A DNA stretch of 64,000 nt from Mycobacterium spongiae. Lineage in GTDB: Bacteria; Actinomycetota; Actinomycetes; Mycobacteriales; Mycobacteriaceae. The stretch is from positions 3,100,001-3,164,000 of the forward strand of contig NZ_CP046600.1 in the NCBI RefSeq assembly GCF_018278905.1. Reading direction: 5' to 3'. This document shows positions 44,017 through 54,354 of this stretch, piece by piece. Below the pieces are notes generated by a model. It saw nothing but the letters and a program-made list of their open reading frames with translations. It made no database searches and was not told where the DNA came from. The position numbers and the translations under genes were made by a program. Numbering within the stretch: the first letter of the stretch is position 1; each line of letters begins with the position of its first letter.

Positions 44017-44557
44017 ACTATTTCGGGCAAGCTGAACCCGCCGATGCGGATATCCGCCGGCGTCGTCGCCGCCGGAAGCGTCAGCGACGGCAGCGTGATC
44101 TCCGGCAAGCCGAACCCGCCGATGCGGATATCCGCCGGCGTCGTCGCCGCCGGAAGCGTCAGCGACGGCAGCGTGATCTCCGGCAAGCCGAACCCGCCGA
44201 TGCGGATATCCGCCGGCGTCGTCGCCGCCGGAAGCGTCAGCGACGGCAGCGTGATCTCCGGCAAGCCGAACCCGCCGATGCGGATATCCGCCGGCGTCGT
44301 CGCCGCCGGAAGCGTCAGCGACGGCAGCGTGATCTCCGCAAGCCAACCGCCGATGCGGATATCCGCCGGCGTCGCGCCGCCCGGAAGTAGCGACCGGCAG
44401 CGTGATCTCCGGCAAGCCGAACCCGCCGATGCGGATATCCGCCGGCGTCGTCGCCGCCGGAAGCGTCAGCGACGGCAGCGTGATCTCCGGCAAGCCGAAC
44501 CCGCCGATGCGGATATCCGCCGGCGTCGTCGCCGCCGGAAGCGTCAGCGACGGTAGC
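44017..44557 (-). repeat. Minisatellite, 7 units of 78 bp (one 73 bp), in PPE gene
   Basis: Units begin at 44017 (divergent edge), 44095, 44173, 44251, 44329, 44402 and 44480. Each encodes 26 residues on the minus strand ([20 protein letters not shown], then IGGFGL). The unit at 44329 has several scattered base losses, net -5 bp, which shift the frame. Confidence 0.9.
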
Positions 44558-46214
44558 GTGATTGCAGGCAGATCGAAGCCAGGGATGCTGATGTCAGCTA
44601 TCACCATCGAGGGTAGGGTGATATCGGGTGTTCTGATCGCGAACGTGAGGCCGCCCTCGCCAGTGCCCGTCCAGAATAACCCGTTATTCATGTCGCCCGC
44701 GTTGAAGGCACCGGTGTTGATATTGCCTGAATTCAACAGCCCGGTGTTGGTGTCACCGATGTTGAGGTGACCCGTGTTAGACGAGCCCGGGTTTACATCG
44801 CCCGTGTTGTAGCTACCGGTGTTCATGCTTCCCGTGTTCGCGTCGCCCACGTTAAGACTGCCGGTGTTGAACGAGCCCGCATTCAAGAAGCCGGTGTTCG
44901 CCTCTCCGGTGTTCCACCAGCCCGTGTTGTAGCTGCCCGAGTTCCCGATACCAAAGTTTCCGTTGCCGGAGTTGAAGAAGCCGATATTCCCGCTGCCCGA
45001 ATTAAACAACCCGATATTGTTGGCGCCAGAATTCAGGCCGCCGATGCCGACTTGATTGTTACCGGTCAACCCAATACCAATATTGTTGCTGCCGATGTTC
45101 GCCAAGCCGACGTTCCCGCTCCCGATGTTCGCAAAGCCGAGGTTCCCGCTCCCGGTGTTCGCAAATCCCAGGTTGGAAATGCCAAGGTTACCCGGACCCA
45201 AGTTGAAGCTCCCCAAGTTTCCGGAACCGACATTGCTGCCGCCGAAGTTACCGAAACCGACATTGTTACTGCCAAGGCTGCCGTTGCCGAAGTTGAGGAA
45301 GCCGACGTTTCCGCTGCCCACATTGCCGAAGCCCACGTTGGCCAGGCCCAGGGTAACGGCAAGGGTCCTGGTCGGGGCGGCCGCCGCCGCGACCGCCGCC
45401 GCCGGATCCGCGATGGAGCTGGCCGCAGCCGCGCTTCTCACGGCCGCGCCGGCCACGGGCGCGCTGGCAACCACGCTGGCTAGCTGGCCCGGCAGGCCCG
45501 CCAGGTGCTGCAGCGGCTGTGCAAACGGCGCCAGCTGCGAGACGACCGCCGAAGCCTCCACATGGTAGCCAGACATCGCGGCCACATCCTGCGCCCACAT
45601 CTGCTCGTAGACGGCCTCAGCAGCTGCGATAGCCGGGGCGTTTTGCCCAAACAGATTTGACAGGACCAGCGACACCAGCTGGGAACGGTTGGCCGCGATC
45701 ATCGCCGGATTCACCATTGCCACCAGCACCGTTTCAAACGCACCCGTCATCGTGCGGGCCTGCAGGGCCGTTCGCTCGGCCTGGGACGCCGCTGCATTGA
45801 GCCATCCCTCGTACGGGGCCGCCGCCGCCGCCATCGCCGCCGCTGCTGAACCCTGCCACACCTCCCCCGCCAGCCCAAAGGTTAGCGACCTAAAGGAACT
45901 CGCCGCCGACGCCAATTCGGCAGCCACCCCATACCAGGCCGCCGCCGCCGCCAGCATCGGTCCGGTGCCTGCACCCGCCAAGATCCTGGCTGAGTTGATC
46001 TCGGGTGGCAATACCGAAAAATTCAACGTCCCATCCCCTTCTCCCCTTCTCGTCACGCGGTCTTTGCCGCGCGGCTGTCCGCCTGCACGCGCAGCAAGAC
46101 TGCGGGGTCGACAGCGACCGAACCAGCTGCAATCCAGCTCGTTGTTATCAACAAGTACAGTGTCGATTCGTGGTGCGCTATAAGCGTTTCGTCATATCTT
46201 GCCCACGTCGCACG

Positions 46215-46227
46215 TTGCGATTCGCAA
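46215..46227. promoter_or_regulatory. Palindromic operator candidate TTGCGA-N-TCGCAA (copy 3)
   Basis: TTGCGATTCGCAA between the divergent PPE gene (46026, minus) and the PE_PGRS pseudogene (46441, plus), with the same flanking AATAAGC-type direct repeats. Confidence 0.5.
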
Positions 46228-46440
46228 TTGTCAATAAGCGTTTTGTCCTACCCTTTTTTGTGCGTCCCGCGGTGCAGCGCATGGCCTCTTCGCGGCGTTT
46301 ACCTTTCGATCGATTACGTGGACCGAAACCTCGCGGGCCGGGTGCGGCTAATACTAAATTCGCCCACACGTCGGGAATATCGGAACTATTGTGGCAACTG
46401 CCAGTGCGATAACACGGCGGATTGACAAGGAGGATTGTGA

Positions 46441-46850
46441 TGTCATTTGTGATTGCTGCACCCGAGACAGTGGCGCAGGCCGCTGCGGAATTGTCGGGCA
46501 TTGCGTCGGCGCGCCGACCACCGCGGTGTTAGCGGCCGGGGCAGATGCGGTGTCAGCGGCGATTGCAGCGCTGTTCGGCGCCCACGGTCAGGCCTATCAG
46601 ACGATGAGTGCGCAGGCCGCGGAGTTTCATCCCCAGTTTGCGCAGGCCATGACCGCCGGTGCGGATGCGCTTGCCGAGGCGGCGAATGCGTCGCCGATGG
46701 CCGCCGCCCTGGATGTGGTCAACGGGCTCATCCAGGGAGTTGTTGGGGCATCCGCTGATCGGCGATGGCGCCGCTGGGACCGCACCGGGCCAGGCCGGCG
46801 GGGCCGGCGGATTGCTATAACGGCAACGGCGGCAACGGCGTGGCTGCGGT
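46441..46850 (+). pseudogene. PE_PGRS pseudogene (frameshifted, 3' truncated)
   Basis: Starts [20 protein letters not shown] after AAGGAGG. A deletion near 46515 shifts the frame; the PE domain resumes as APTTAVLAAGADAVSAAIAA and runs to [12 protein letters not shown], where an extra base near 46738 shifts it again (GVVGASADRR in place of [10 protein letters not shown]). Soon after, the sequence abuts the end of the oppositely oriented PE_PGRS pseudogene. It is a near copy of the intact gene at 48634, whose PE domain shows what was lost. Confidence 0.8.
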
Positions 46851-48235
46851 GAACCCGGGGGTGGCCAGGAGTGCGGGTCCGCCGTGGCCGCCGCGACCGC
46901 CGATGCCGCCGTTACCGCTGATCGTACCGCCATCACCGCCGACCCCGCCGTTGCCGCCGCGACCACCGAGACTTCGGGAGGTGGCGTCAGGGCCGTGGGC
47001 GCCGGCCCCGCCGGCCCCGCCGTCGCCCACTTTCCCGCCAGCACCGCCGTGTCGCCATCGGCACCGTTGCCGCCGTTGCCGCCGTTACCCCCGCTGGTGG
47101 GAGTCTGTCCAACTGGACCGTCCGCACCGCCAAAGGCACCGCCACTCCCACCGGCCCCGCCCGCACCGGGGTCTCCACCGCTGCCGCCGACACCGCCGCG
47201 ACCAGCATTGATCGTCATGTCGCCGCCGGCACCGTTACCGCCGTCACCACCGGCCCCACCGGAACCACCCGCGCCACCCGCGCCGAACAACTGCCCACCG
47301 TTACCGCCAGCCCCACCAGCGCCACCGGTGGCGCCGTCGGTGCCAGCCGCCCCCGGCGTTGCGCCGTCACTGCCGACGGCGCCCGTCGCGCCAGCCCCAC
47401 CAACCCCGCCGTTGCCGATCAACATCGCGCTACCACCGCTACCACCGGCGCCCGCAGCAGCACCCATCCCTCCAGCACCGCCGGCCCCCGCCATCGCCAT
47501 AGAACACCCCGCCGCGGCCACCAACACCACCGACCCCACCGACCGCGCCATGGCCGAACAACCCCACCGCCGCCCCGCCGGCCCCACCAACCCCACCAGC
47601 ACCGCTGGTGCCCACCCCGCCGAGCCCACCAGCACCACCATTGCCCACCAGCCACCCACCAGCCCCACCAACCCCACCAGCACTACCAATGGCACCCCAG
47701 CCGCCGGCCCCACCACGACCACCATTGCCGATCAACCCCGCAGCCCCACCAGCCCCACCAGCCCCACCAGCCTGCCCAGGCGCCCCGGAACCACCAGCCC
47801 ACCACTACCCCACAAAAACCCACCATCCCCGCCGCTAGCACCCGTACCCGGGGCACCATCGGCACCGTTACCAATCAACGGACGCCCCAACAGCAGCCCA
47901 GTGGGCGCGTTGATCACCGCGAGCACGTCTTGCTCGATACTCTGCGCCGAAGCGTTGAGCGCTTCAGCGCCCGCATAAGCACTGCCCGCACGATCGAGGC
48001 CCGCCACGAACTGGGCATGAAACGCCGCCGCCTGAGCGCTGACCGCCTGATAAGCCTCACCATGGGCACCAAACAATGCCGCGATCGCCATCGACACCTC
48101 ATCAGCAGCCGCGGCCATCACCGACGTCGTCGGAGCCATCGCCGCCGCATTGGCCGCCCCGATCATTGACTCAATACCCGCCAACTCCGTCGCCGCAGCC
48201 GCCACCAGCTCCGGTGTTGCCACCACAAACGACAT
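46851..48235 (-). pseudogene. PE_PGRS pseudogene with several frameshifts
   Basis: Starts at ATG 48235 with an intact PE domain ([20 protein letters not shown] ... [14 protein letters not shown]). After GGFLWGSGG the frame shifts and stops at 47732. PGRS-type sequence continues in other frames ([56 protein letters not shown]) down to about 46860. At least three frame changes are needed to read it through. The layout of PGRS elements follows the large PE_PGRS gene at 33974-39829, so it is a shorter decayed paralogue. The PE domain alone could still be made. Confidence 0.8.
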
Positions 48236-48492
48236 CACCATCTCCTCGCAGATCACACAATCCAGCCACCGCCCGCACACACCCGCCGCAAAACAGCGGG
48301 GTCGACAATGACCGAACCCGCTGTAATCCAGCTCGTTGCTATCAATTGATAGATTGTCGATTCGTGGTGAGCAATAAGCATTTCTTCATATCTTGCCCAC
48401 GTCGCACGTTGCGATTCGCAATTGCCAATAAGCGCTTTGTCCTATCTTCTGTGGTGCGTCCCGCGGTGCAGCGCATAGCCTCTTCGCGGCGT
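47880..48492 (-). repeat. Inverted repeat copy B (promoter module plus PE domain)
   Basis: Reverse-orientation partner of 33177-33788, nearly identical over about 600 bp including the start of the PE gene at 48235 and its divergent promoter. Confidence 0.75.
48409..48421. promoter_or_regulatory. Palindromic operator candidate TTGCGA-N-TCGCAA (copy 4)
   Basis: TTGCGATTCGCAA midway between the divergent PE_PGRS starts at 48235 (minus) and 48634 (plus). Direct repeats at 48373-48394 and 48427-48448 (17 of 22 bases alike, AATAAGC..TATCTT) flank it. Confidence 0.5.
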
Positions 48493-48633
48493 TCACCTTT
48501 CGGTCGATTACGTGGACAAAAACCTTGCGGGCCGGGTGCGGTTAATACTAAATTCGCCCACACGTCGGGAATATCGGAAATGTTGTGGCAACTGCTGGTG
48601 CGATAACACGGCGGATTAGCAAGGAGGATTGTG

Positions 48634-50247
48634 ATGTCGTTTGTGGTGGCAACACCCGAGGTGGTGGCGCAGGCGGCTGCGGAGTTGTCGGGCATTGGTA
48701 TGACGCTGGGTGAGGTGAACGCGGCGGCGTGGGCGCCGACCATCGCGGTGCCGGCGGCCGGGGCTGATGAGGTGTCAGCGGCGATTGCAGCGCTGTTCGG
48801 CGCCCACGGTCAGGCCTATCAGACCATGAGTGCGCAGGCCGCGGAGTTTCATGCCCAGTTTGTGCAGGCCATGACCGCCGGTGCGGGATCGTATGCGTTT
48901 GCCGAGGCGGCGAATGCATCGCCGATGGCCGCCGCCCTGGACGTGGTCAACGGACCCATCCAGGGGTTGTTGGGTCGTCCGCTGATCGGCGATGGCGCCG
49001 CTGGGACCGCACCGGGCCAGGCCGGCGGGGCCGGCGGGTTGTTGTGGGGCAATGGTGGGGCTGGTGGGCCTGGTGGTGCCGGTGGTGATGCCGGGTTGAT
49101 CGGTAATGGTGGGGCCGGCGGCAGCGGGGTGGGGTTTGGGTTGGCCGGTGGGGCTGGCGGGGCCGGGGGCTGGCTGTATGGCAACGGTGGGGCTGGTGGG
49201 GCCGGCGGCGCCCTGGCTAGTGGGGCTGCTTTGCCTGGTGGGGCCGGGGGTCGCGCTTGGTTGTTCGGGAATGGTGGTGTCGGCGGGGCCGGTGCGTCCG
49301 TTTTGCCCGGTGCGGGCGGGGTCGGTGGGGCTGGTGGGGCTGGTGGGGCCGGTGGGTTGCTGCAGGGCAACGGTGGGGCCGGCGGTGACGGCGGGATCAG
49401 CGGAAACAACTTTCTGGAGGCCGGTAGTGCCGGTGGTGTCGGTGGCGTCGGTGGTGCTGGTGGGCTAATCGGGGATGGTGGGGCCGGTGGGGCGGGCGGC
49501 GGCGGCCTTGGGGTCCGGGGCGAAGCGGGCGGCGTCGGCGGCGACGGTGGTGCCGGCGGGGTGCTGTACGGCAACGGTGGGTCCGGTGGGGACGGCGGGT
49601 TGGGCGGGGCCGGCTTCGGCGTTGCCGGTGGTGACGGCGGGGCCGGCGGGGCCGGTGGGGCCGCCGGGCTGATCGGCACCGGCGGGTCCGGCGGGGACGG
49701 CGGGTGGGGCGGGGACGACACCGTCCGTGGAGGCGCTGCCGTTGGTGGGCTCGGCGGGACCGGGGGCAGGGGCGGCGCGCTGTACGGCGCCGGCGGGACC
49801 GGCGGCGACGGCGGCCGGGGCGGCGACGCAAGTGTCGGGAATGGTGACGGTGGTGACGGTGGTGGCGGTGGTGACGGTGGGGCCGCCGGGCTGATCGGCC
49901 ACGGCGGGGCCGCCGGGTCAGGTGGGCAGGGCGGGATCGGTGGGGGCCTCGCGGGCGAGGTCAGCGGCGATGGTGGGCTTGGTGGGACCGGGGGCAGGGG
50001 CGGATCGCTGTACGGCATCGGCGGGGCCGGTGGGACCGGCGGCGCCGGCGGCGACGGCTTCGAGGGCGGTGGTGCCGGTGGCGGCGGCGGCGGCGGTGGT
50101 GACGCCGGGCTGATCGGTCACGGCGGTGACGGCGGTGGCGGCGGCCGTGGCAGCTCCAACAATCCAGGGGCTGGTGGGGCCGGCGGTACCGGTGGCACCG
50201 GCGGATCCCTGTTTGGCAGCCCGGGTGTGAACGGCTCAGAAGGCTGA
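48634..50247 (+). CDS. PE_PGRS family protein
   Basis: 537 residues. The PE domain ([20 protein letters not shown] ... [20 protein letters not shown]) is followed by about 430 residues of PGRS repeats with [17 protein letters not shown] and [15 protein letters not shown] elements, ending [16 protein letters not shown] 48634 is preceded by AAGGAGG; the GTG one codon earlier is less likely. It is the intact version of the pseudogene at 46441. It is transcribed from the conserved divergent module and likely exported by ESX-5. Confidence 0.87.
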   Translation: MSFVVATPEVVAQAAAELSGIGMTLGEVNAAAWAPTIAVPAAGADEVSAAIAALFGAHGQAYQTMSAQAAEFHAQFVQAMTAGAGSYAFAEAANASPMAAALDVVNGPIQGLLGRPLIGDGAAGTAPGQAGGAGGLLWGNGGAGGPGGAGGDAGLIGNGGAGGSGVGFGLAGGAGGAGGWLYGNGGAGGAGGALASGAALPGGAGGRAWLFGNGGVGGAGASVLPGAGGVGGAGGAGGAGGLLQGNGGAGGDGGISGNNFLEAGSAGGVGGVGGAGGLIGDGGAGGAGGGGLGVRGEAGGVGGDGGAGGVLYGNGGSGGDGGLGGAGFGVAGGDGGAGGAGGAAGLIGTGGSGGDGGWGGDDTVRGGAAVGGLGGTGGRGGALYGAGGTGGDGGRGGDASVGNGDGGDGGGGGDGGAAGLIGHGGAAGSGGQGGIGGGLAGEVSGDGGLGGTGGRGGSLYGIGGAGGTGGAGGDGFEGGGAGGGGGGGGDAGLIGHGGDGGGGGRGSSNNPGAGGAGGTGGTGGSLFGSPGVNGSEG

Positions 50248-50550
50248 TCCGGGTTGGTTGCTGCTAACCAGTGCGTTGGGTCTGCATCTTCCTATTCGAC
50301 GAGCAGTGCCCATTTTGCTGGGTCGGTCACCGCATTCTCGTCGGCGAGCTTGCCATCCGGAATGCAAAGATACGACAGGTCGACGCACACGCAGCCCTAG
50401 ACCTCGGTGTCTTCCAGCTCCATCTGCAGCAGCCGGATGTAGCACAGCGTTTTGATCCCCTTACGGCCAGGCCTAGCTCAGTGCCCAGGTCGCCGCGCGG
50501 GTGGTGGCGGTGTCCTTGAAGAACTGTGTCAGCGAAAGGACATGATCCAC

Positions 50551-50770
50551 AGGGAAAGTTGCGTTTGAGGCCGTACGGGCGTCGATGATTCATCCGCTGG
50601 CGGTCGCGCCAATCCGAATGCGTCTGTGCAGTTGCTGCTGTCGAGTGTGTTTGGGCAGAACGCGCCGGCGACTGCGGCTGATGCGGGCAGCTACCAGGAG
50701 ATATGAGCTACAGATGCGGCCGCGTTGGTGAGTTATGACGGTGGGGCGGCGCAGCCTCATCTTGCACCGG
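50551..50770 (+). pseudogene. PPE domain remnant
   Basis: Plus-strand fragments VAFEAVRASMIHPLAVA, then after a one-base shift NPNASVQLLLSSVFGQNAPA and AADAGSYQEI, an in-frame TGA where TGG (Trp) is expected, then ATDAAALVSYDGGAAQ. This follows the central helices of a PPE domain ([20 protein letters not shown]). Both ends are missing and it overlaps the last codons of the LuxR-type gene. The stretch 50248-50550 has a short open frame with CPFC but no recognisable gene. Confidence 0.7.
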
Positions 50771-53700
50771 CAAGCAGGCGTGACGCGCTGCCTCTTGGGC
50801 GAGCTGCACGCGCGAAGTCAGCCGCAGCTTCGCGTATGTGTGCGTGAGGTGCACCTGGATGGTCCGGGGTGAAACGAAAAGCCGTCTGGCGATCTCCTTG
50901 TTGGCCAGCCCTTCACTAACGAGCCGCACGATCTGGAGTTCGGTCGGAGTCAGCGACGCCCAACCCTCCGACGGACGGTTACGTTCGCGTTCGCGTTCGC
51001 CGCGACCGCGCTGGACGTAGGCGATCGCTTCCTCGGCCGACATGGCCGCACCCTGCGCCCACGCTTTGTCAAAGTCGTTGTTACCTAGTGCCTCACGCAG
51101 CGCCACGACCGTGGCCGCAGAGCTTTCGTCAAGTATCTTGAACCGCACAGCACCCGTGTGCTGGCGAGCGGTGTTGGCCGCGCCGCACAGCCTCGCCGCA
51201 TCGCGGTGATTACCGGCCTCCCGCGCCAGATCGGCCAGACATTCGAAAACGTCAGGAACGACAAGGTGGCTGCCGCTGTGGGATGCGATGGCGAGTGCTT
51301 CATAGGCGTCGCGTTCGGCTTGGTCTAGATGCTGCTGGGCGATCGCGACCCGCGAACGCGTCGACAGCGCCGACCCCAGAGGCATACCCTTTGTCGCCAG
51401 CACCACATCGTCAGCCCAGCGACGGGCCGCGGCGAGGTCGCCACAACCCAGCGGCCCCAGGGCAGCCCATAGGTAAAGTCCGATCGTCACTGGCTCCAGG
51501 CCGATGCGCTGTCGAGCTTCTTCGCTGGCCCGCCATGCCGCATCGGCATCCCCGGCGGCCAGGCACGCAGCCGCCACACCCGCGTACGCCCTGCCCTTGT
51601 GAAACCCAGGTAGTTCAGCGCAGCCTTCCATGGCCGCGTCGGCACAAGCCCGAGCACCGACCGCGTCGCCTTGAAACGCCCGCGCCATGCTCTCCATTGC
51701 CAGGGCGTAAACCCGAAACATCGCATCATGTGCGGCGGTCGCTTCGTCGATCACCTCGCCGAGGTTCGCCGACGCCGCCACCAAATCGCCTTGCAGGAAC
51801 ATCGCAATTCCCTTGAGCAAGCGGCAGTGCCGCGCGGCAAATCGGTCACCGGTGGCCTCCGCGGCTTCGAGCGCCTTGCCCGCGGCCGTAATCGTTGTGG
51901 CCGAGTCCCCGGCGAATATCGCTGGCATGGTCTGCCGCAGCAAAGCTTGGCTCAGCAGCCACGAATCGCCGATTTCCCGGGCAAGTTTGACCGCCTCCTC
52001 GAAGTAGGGCCCGGCCGCCTCGGCGTCATACAGGGAGGCACAGCCGCGGGCCATCAGCGCCCGCACCAACGAGACCCTGTCATCGAGGGTCCGGGCGATG
52101 GTCAGGGCCTCTTCGGTTTCCTCAACGCTTGCCGCTACGCCGTCCAAGGACAGCAGTGTGGCCCGGCTAGCGACCGCCTGCACGCGGAATTCAGGTGCCC
52201 CGCTAGGCCCATCGGTCTCGGCGAGCCCAGTCTCTAGCCAGCCCAGCCCCTCCTGGATCCAGCCGTGCGCCTGCCAGAGCGGCTCCAGCGAGGACGCAAG
52301 CTCCAACGCCCGGCCAATCGCGCCAGTTTCGAGGCTCCACCCGAATGCGCCTCGGAAATTGTCCATCTCATCCCATGCGCGCGCCAGGCGTTGTTCGTGG
52401 TCACTGCGTGCTGGAGCGAGCAGGAGCACCGCCAGTGACGTGTAGTAATCACGGTGCCGGTCGCGGACGTCGTGGGCTTCACCGGCCCCGCCCAGTTTCT
52501 CCAACGCGTATTGACGCACCGTCTCCAGGAACCGATAGCGGGTCGAGCCGCCGGTGCTCTCGGCAACGACCAGAGACTTGTCGATGAGTTGGACAAGGTG
52601 GTCGAGAACTTGATAACCCTGGACCTGGGTGTCGCCGGCGACGGCCTGGGCCGCGTCCAGACTGAACCCACCCACGAACACTGCCAGCCGGCGCAACACG
52701 ATGCGTTCGTCCTCGGTCAGCAACGCATCCGACCACTCGACCGAGGCGCGCAACGTCTGCTGGCGTCGCAGCGCGGTGCGCGCACCGCCGGTCAGAAGGC
52801 GGAACCGGTCATCCAGACCCGCGGCAATCTCCTCGAGCGACAACGCCCGCACCCGCGCTGCCGCCAGTTCGATGGCCAGCGGCATGCCGTCGAGGCGCCG
52901 ACAGATCTCCGCCACAGCAGCCCCGTTGTCCTCGGTCACCGCAAAATCCGGCCGAACCCGACGAACCCGATCGGCGAACAATTCCCCGGCCTCGTCGGCC
53001 AGCGACAGCGAGGGCACCACAAACATCGCTTCCCCGGACACCCCCAGCGGCTCACGACTGGTTGCCAGCACCGTCAACCCAGCACAGGAGCCCAGAAGTT
53101 CCACCGCCAGCGACGCAACTGCGACCAACAGATGTTCGCAATTATCCAGCACTATCAACATCTGACGCTCGCCCACAAACTGAACCAACGCCTCCATCGT
53201 GGTCATGCCGGGCCGATCCGGAAGGCCCACAACACGGGCCACCGCAACAGCAACAACTGCGGGATCGCTGATCGGCGCGAGGTCGACATACCAAACACCG
53301 TCGCAGAACTCCGAAGCAATGCGCACAGCCACCTCGGCGCCCAGACGCGTCTTGCCGATACCACCGGCACCAGTCAACGTCACCAACCGGTTGTCGACCA
53401 ACAGGTTGCGCACCTGGGTCATTTGCGCGCCGCGGCCCACAAAACTGGTCAAATGCACCGGAACATTGTGCGTACCAACACTGTTATCGGTCCGCAAAGG
53501 TGGAAACTCGTTGCCCACGCTGGGATGGCACAGCTGCACCAATCGTTCCGGCCGGGGCAAATCATCCAATTGATACGCGCCCAGATCGGTCAGCCACGCA
53601 TCCACCGGTAACCAATCGACCACGAGCAGCTCAGTAGCACCCGACAATAATGTCTGGCCACCATGGGCCAGATCCCTCACACACCCGGTCTTGTTGATCG

Positions 53701-54031
53701 TCGGACCACCATAGGTGGCATCGTCGCCCAGCCCCACTTGGCCGGTATGCACCGCAATGCGCAACCGGATCGGCGTCAACGGCGCCTGCTGCAACCGCAG
53801 CGCACACCCCACCGCGTCACTGGCACGGGCGAACGCCGCCACGAAGCTATCACCCTCACCCTTTTCGACCAGCAGCACTCCCCCATGATCAACAACTAGC
53901 TCAGCCACCGCATCACCGAGACAAGCGCTAGCCACCGCCATCTCGTCGGGCTGGGTGTCCCACAGTCGTGTGGAGCAGTCAACATCGCCGACCAGAAACG
54001 TCACCGTTCCGGTCGGCGGCAATTCAGTCAC
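50708..54031 (-). CDS. Cyclase-domain / NB-ARC-type ATPase / LuxR regulator (paralogue)
   Basis: 1107 residues with the same order as the gene at 5453-8698: a class III cyclase-like domain (GTVTFLVGDVDCSTRLWD; GEGDSFVAAF), P-loop LTGAGGIGKTRLG, Walker B LIVLDNCEH, TPR-like helices, and LuxR HTH LTPTELQIVRLVSEGLANKE followed by VSPRTIQVHLTHTYAKL. Most blocks are recognisably paralogous over the full length. The C-terminus has about 20 extra residues (CLPVQDEAAPPHRHN...), read through DNA that also carries a PPE remnant, so the original end may have been altered. Targets unknown. 54032-54354 upstream holds no gene I can support. Confidence 0.88.
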   Translation of the reverse strand: MTELPPTGTVTFLVGDVDCSTRLWDTQPDEMAVASACLGDAVAELVVDHGGVLLVEKGEGDSFVAAFARASDAVGCALRLQQAPLTPIRLRIAVHTGQVGLGDDATYGGPTINKTGCVRDLAHGGQTLLSGATELLVVDWLPVDAWLTDLGAYQLDDLPRPERLVQLCHPSVGNEFPPLRTDNSVGTHNVPVHLTSFVGRGAQMTQVRNLLVDNRLVTLTGAGGIGKTRLGAEVAVRIASEFCDGVWYVDLAPISDPAVVAVAVARVVGLPDRPGMTTMEALVQFVGERQMLIVLDNCEHLLVAVASLAVELLGSCAGLTVLATSREPLGVSGEAMFVVPSLSLADEAGELFADRVRRVRPDFAVTEDNGAAVAEICRRLDGMPLAIELAAARVRALSLEEIAAGLDDRFRLLTGGARTALRRQQTLRASVEWSDALLTEDERIVLRRLAVFVGGFSLDAAQAVAGDTQVQGYQVLDHLVQLIDKSLVVAESTGGSTRYRFLETVRQYALEKLGGAGEAHDVRDRHRDYYTSLAVLLLAPARSDHEQRLARAWDEMDNFRGAFGWSLETGAIGRALELASSLEPLWQAHGWIQEGLGWLETGLAETDGPSGAPEFRVQAVASRATLLSLDGVAASVEETEEALTIARTLDDRVSLVRALMARGCASLYDAEAAGPYFEEAVKLAREIGDSWLLSQALLRQTMPAIFAGDSATTITAAGKALEAAEATGDRFAARHCRLLKGIAMFLQGDLVAASANLGEVIDEATAAHDAMFRVYALAMESMARAFQGDAVGARACADAAMEGCAELPGFHKGRAYAGVAAACLAAGDADAAWRASEEARQRIGLEPVTIGLYLWAALGPLGCGDLAAARRWADDVVLATKGMPLGSALSTRSRVAIAQQHLDQAERDAYEALAIASHSGSHLVVPDVFECLADLAREAGNHRDAARLCGAANTARQHTGAVRFKILDESSAATVVALREALGNNDFDKAWAQGAAMSAEEAIAYVQRGRGERERERNRPSEGWASLTPTELQIVRLVSEGLANKEIARRLFVSPRTIQVHLTHTYAKLRLTSRVQLAQEAARHACLPVQDEAAPPHRHNSPTRPHL

Positions 54032-54354
54032 CGCACTAACTCCAGTTCACCAGCAATACCTCCGTACCCGAGCACAATAGTCCGAAGGTTTGGCGTGCAT
54101 ATGCACGGAAGTGCCCGCACCAGCGCGGGACTCCTGGGGTTTTGAGGTCTCAAGGTTCTTGAGCTGGAAGACAGCTCGGAGGTGAAGCCTACTTTCGACC
54201 ACAGCGGCATGTCCAGAGACTCCATTTCATGGAAAGGATGGAATCATGTCAGGTGGTTCATCGAGTGAGTAACCACCGGAGCGTTTCTTGCCTTGGGAGA
54301 GATTTCGACTCATGGGGCGTGCGAGCAGCGGCGCGCTGGTCAGGGCCGGCCCCC

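Larger units (their letters stand above)
42450..46026 (-). pseudogene. PPE-MPTR gene with a frameshift in a minisatellite
   Basis: Starts at TTG 46026 ((M)[15 protein letters not shown]). The PPE domain is intact to about residue 180 ([20 protein letters not shown]), then MPTR repeats, then two tandem arrays of Ile/Pro-rich repeats and an MPTR tail ending FHGTTP. One unit of the first array (44329-44401) is 73 bp instead of 78, so the frame shifts there; as read, translation stops early near 43918 while the second half stays open in another frame from 44264 down to 42450. Restored, it would be about 1190 residues and closely resemble the PPE gene at 2431. This is either true phase variation or decay, or an assembly error in the repeat. 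Confidence 0.8.

Noticed and set aside
42877..44557. Regular repeats resembling a CRISPR array
   Set aside because: Units of 75 and 78 bp are contiguous with no unique spacers, keep frame within a PPE gene and encode Ile/Pro repeats; no cas genes are nearby.
50271..50519. 82-codon frame with CPFC
   Set aside because: No ribosome site or family match and it lies in degraded DNA beside a PPE relic; only the motif-like CPFC suggested a thioredoxin-like fold.
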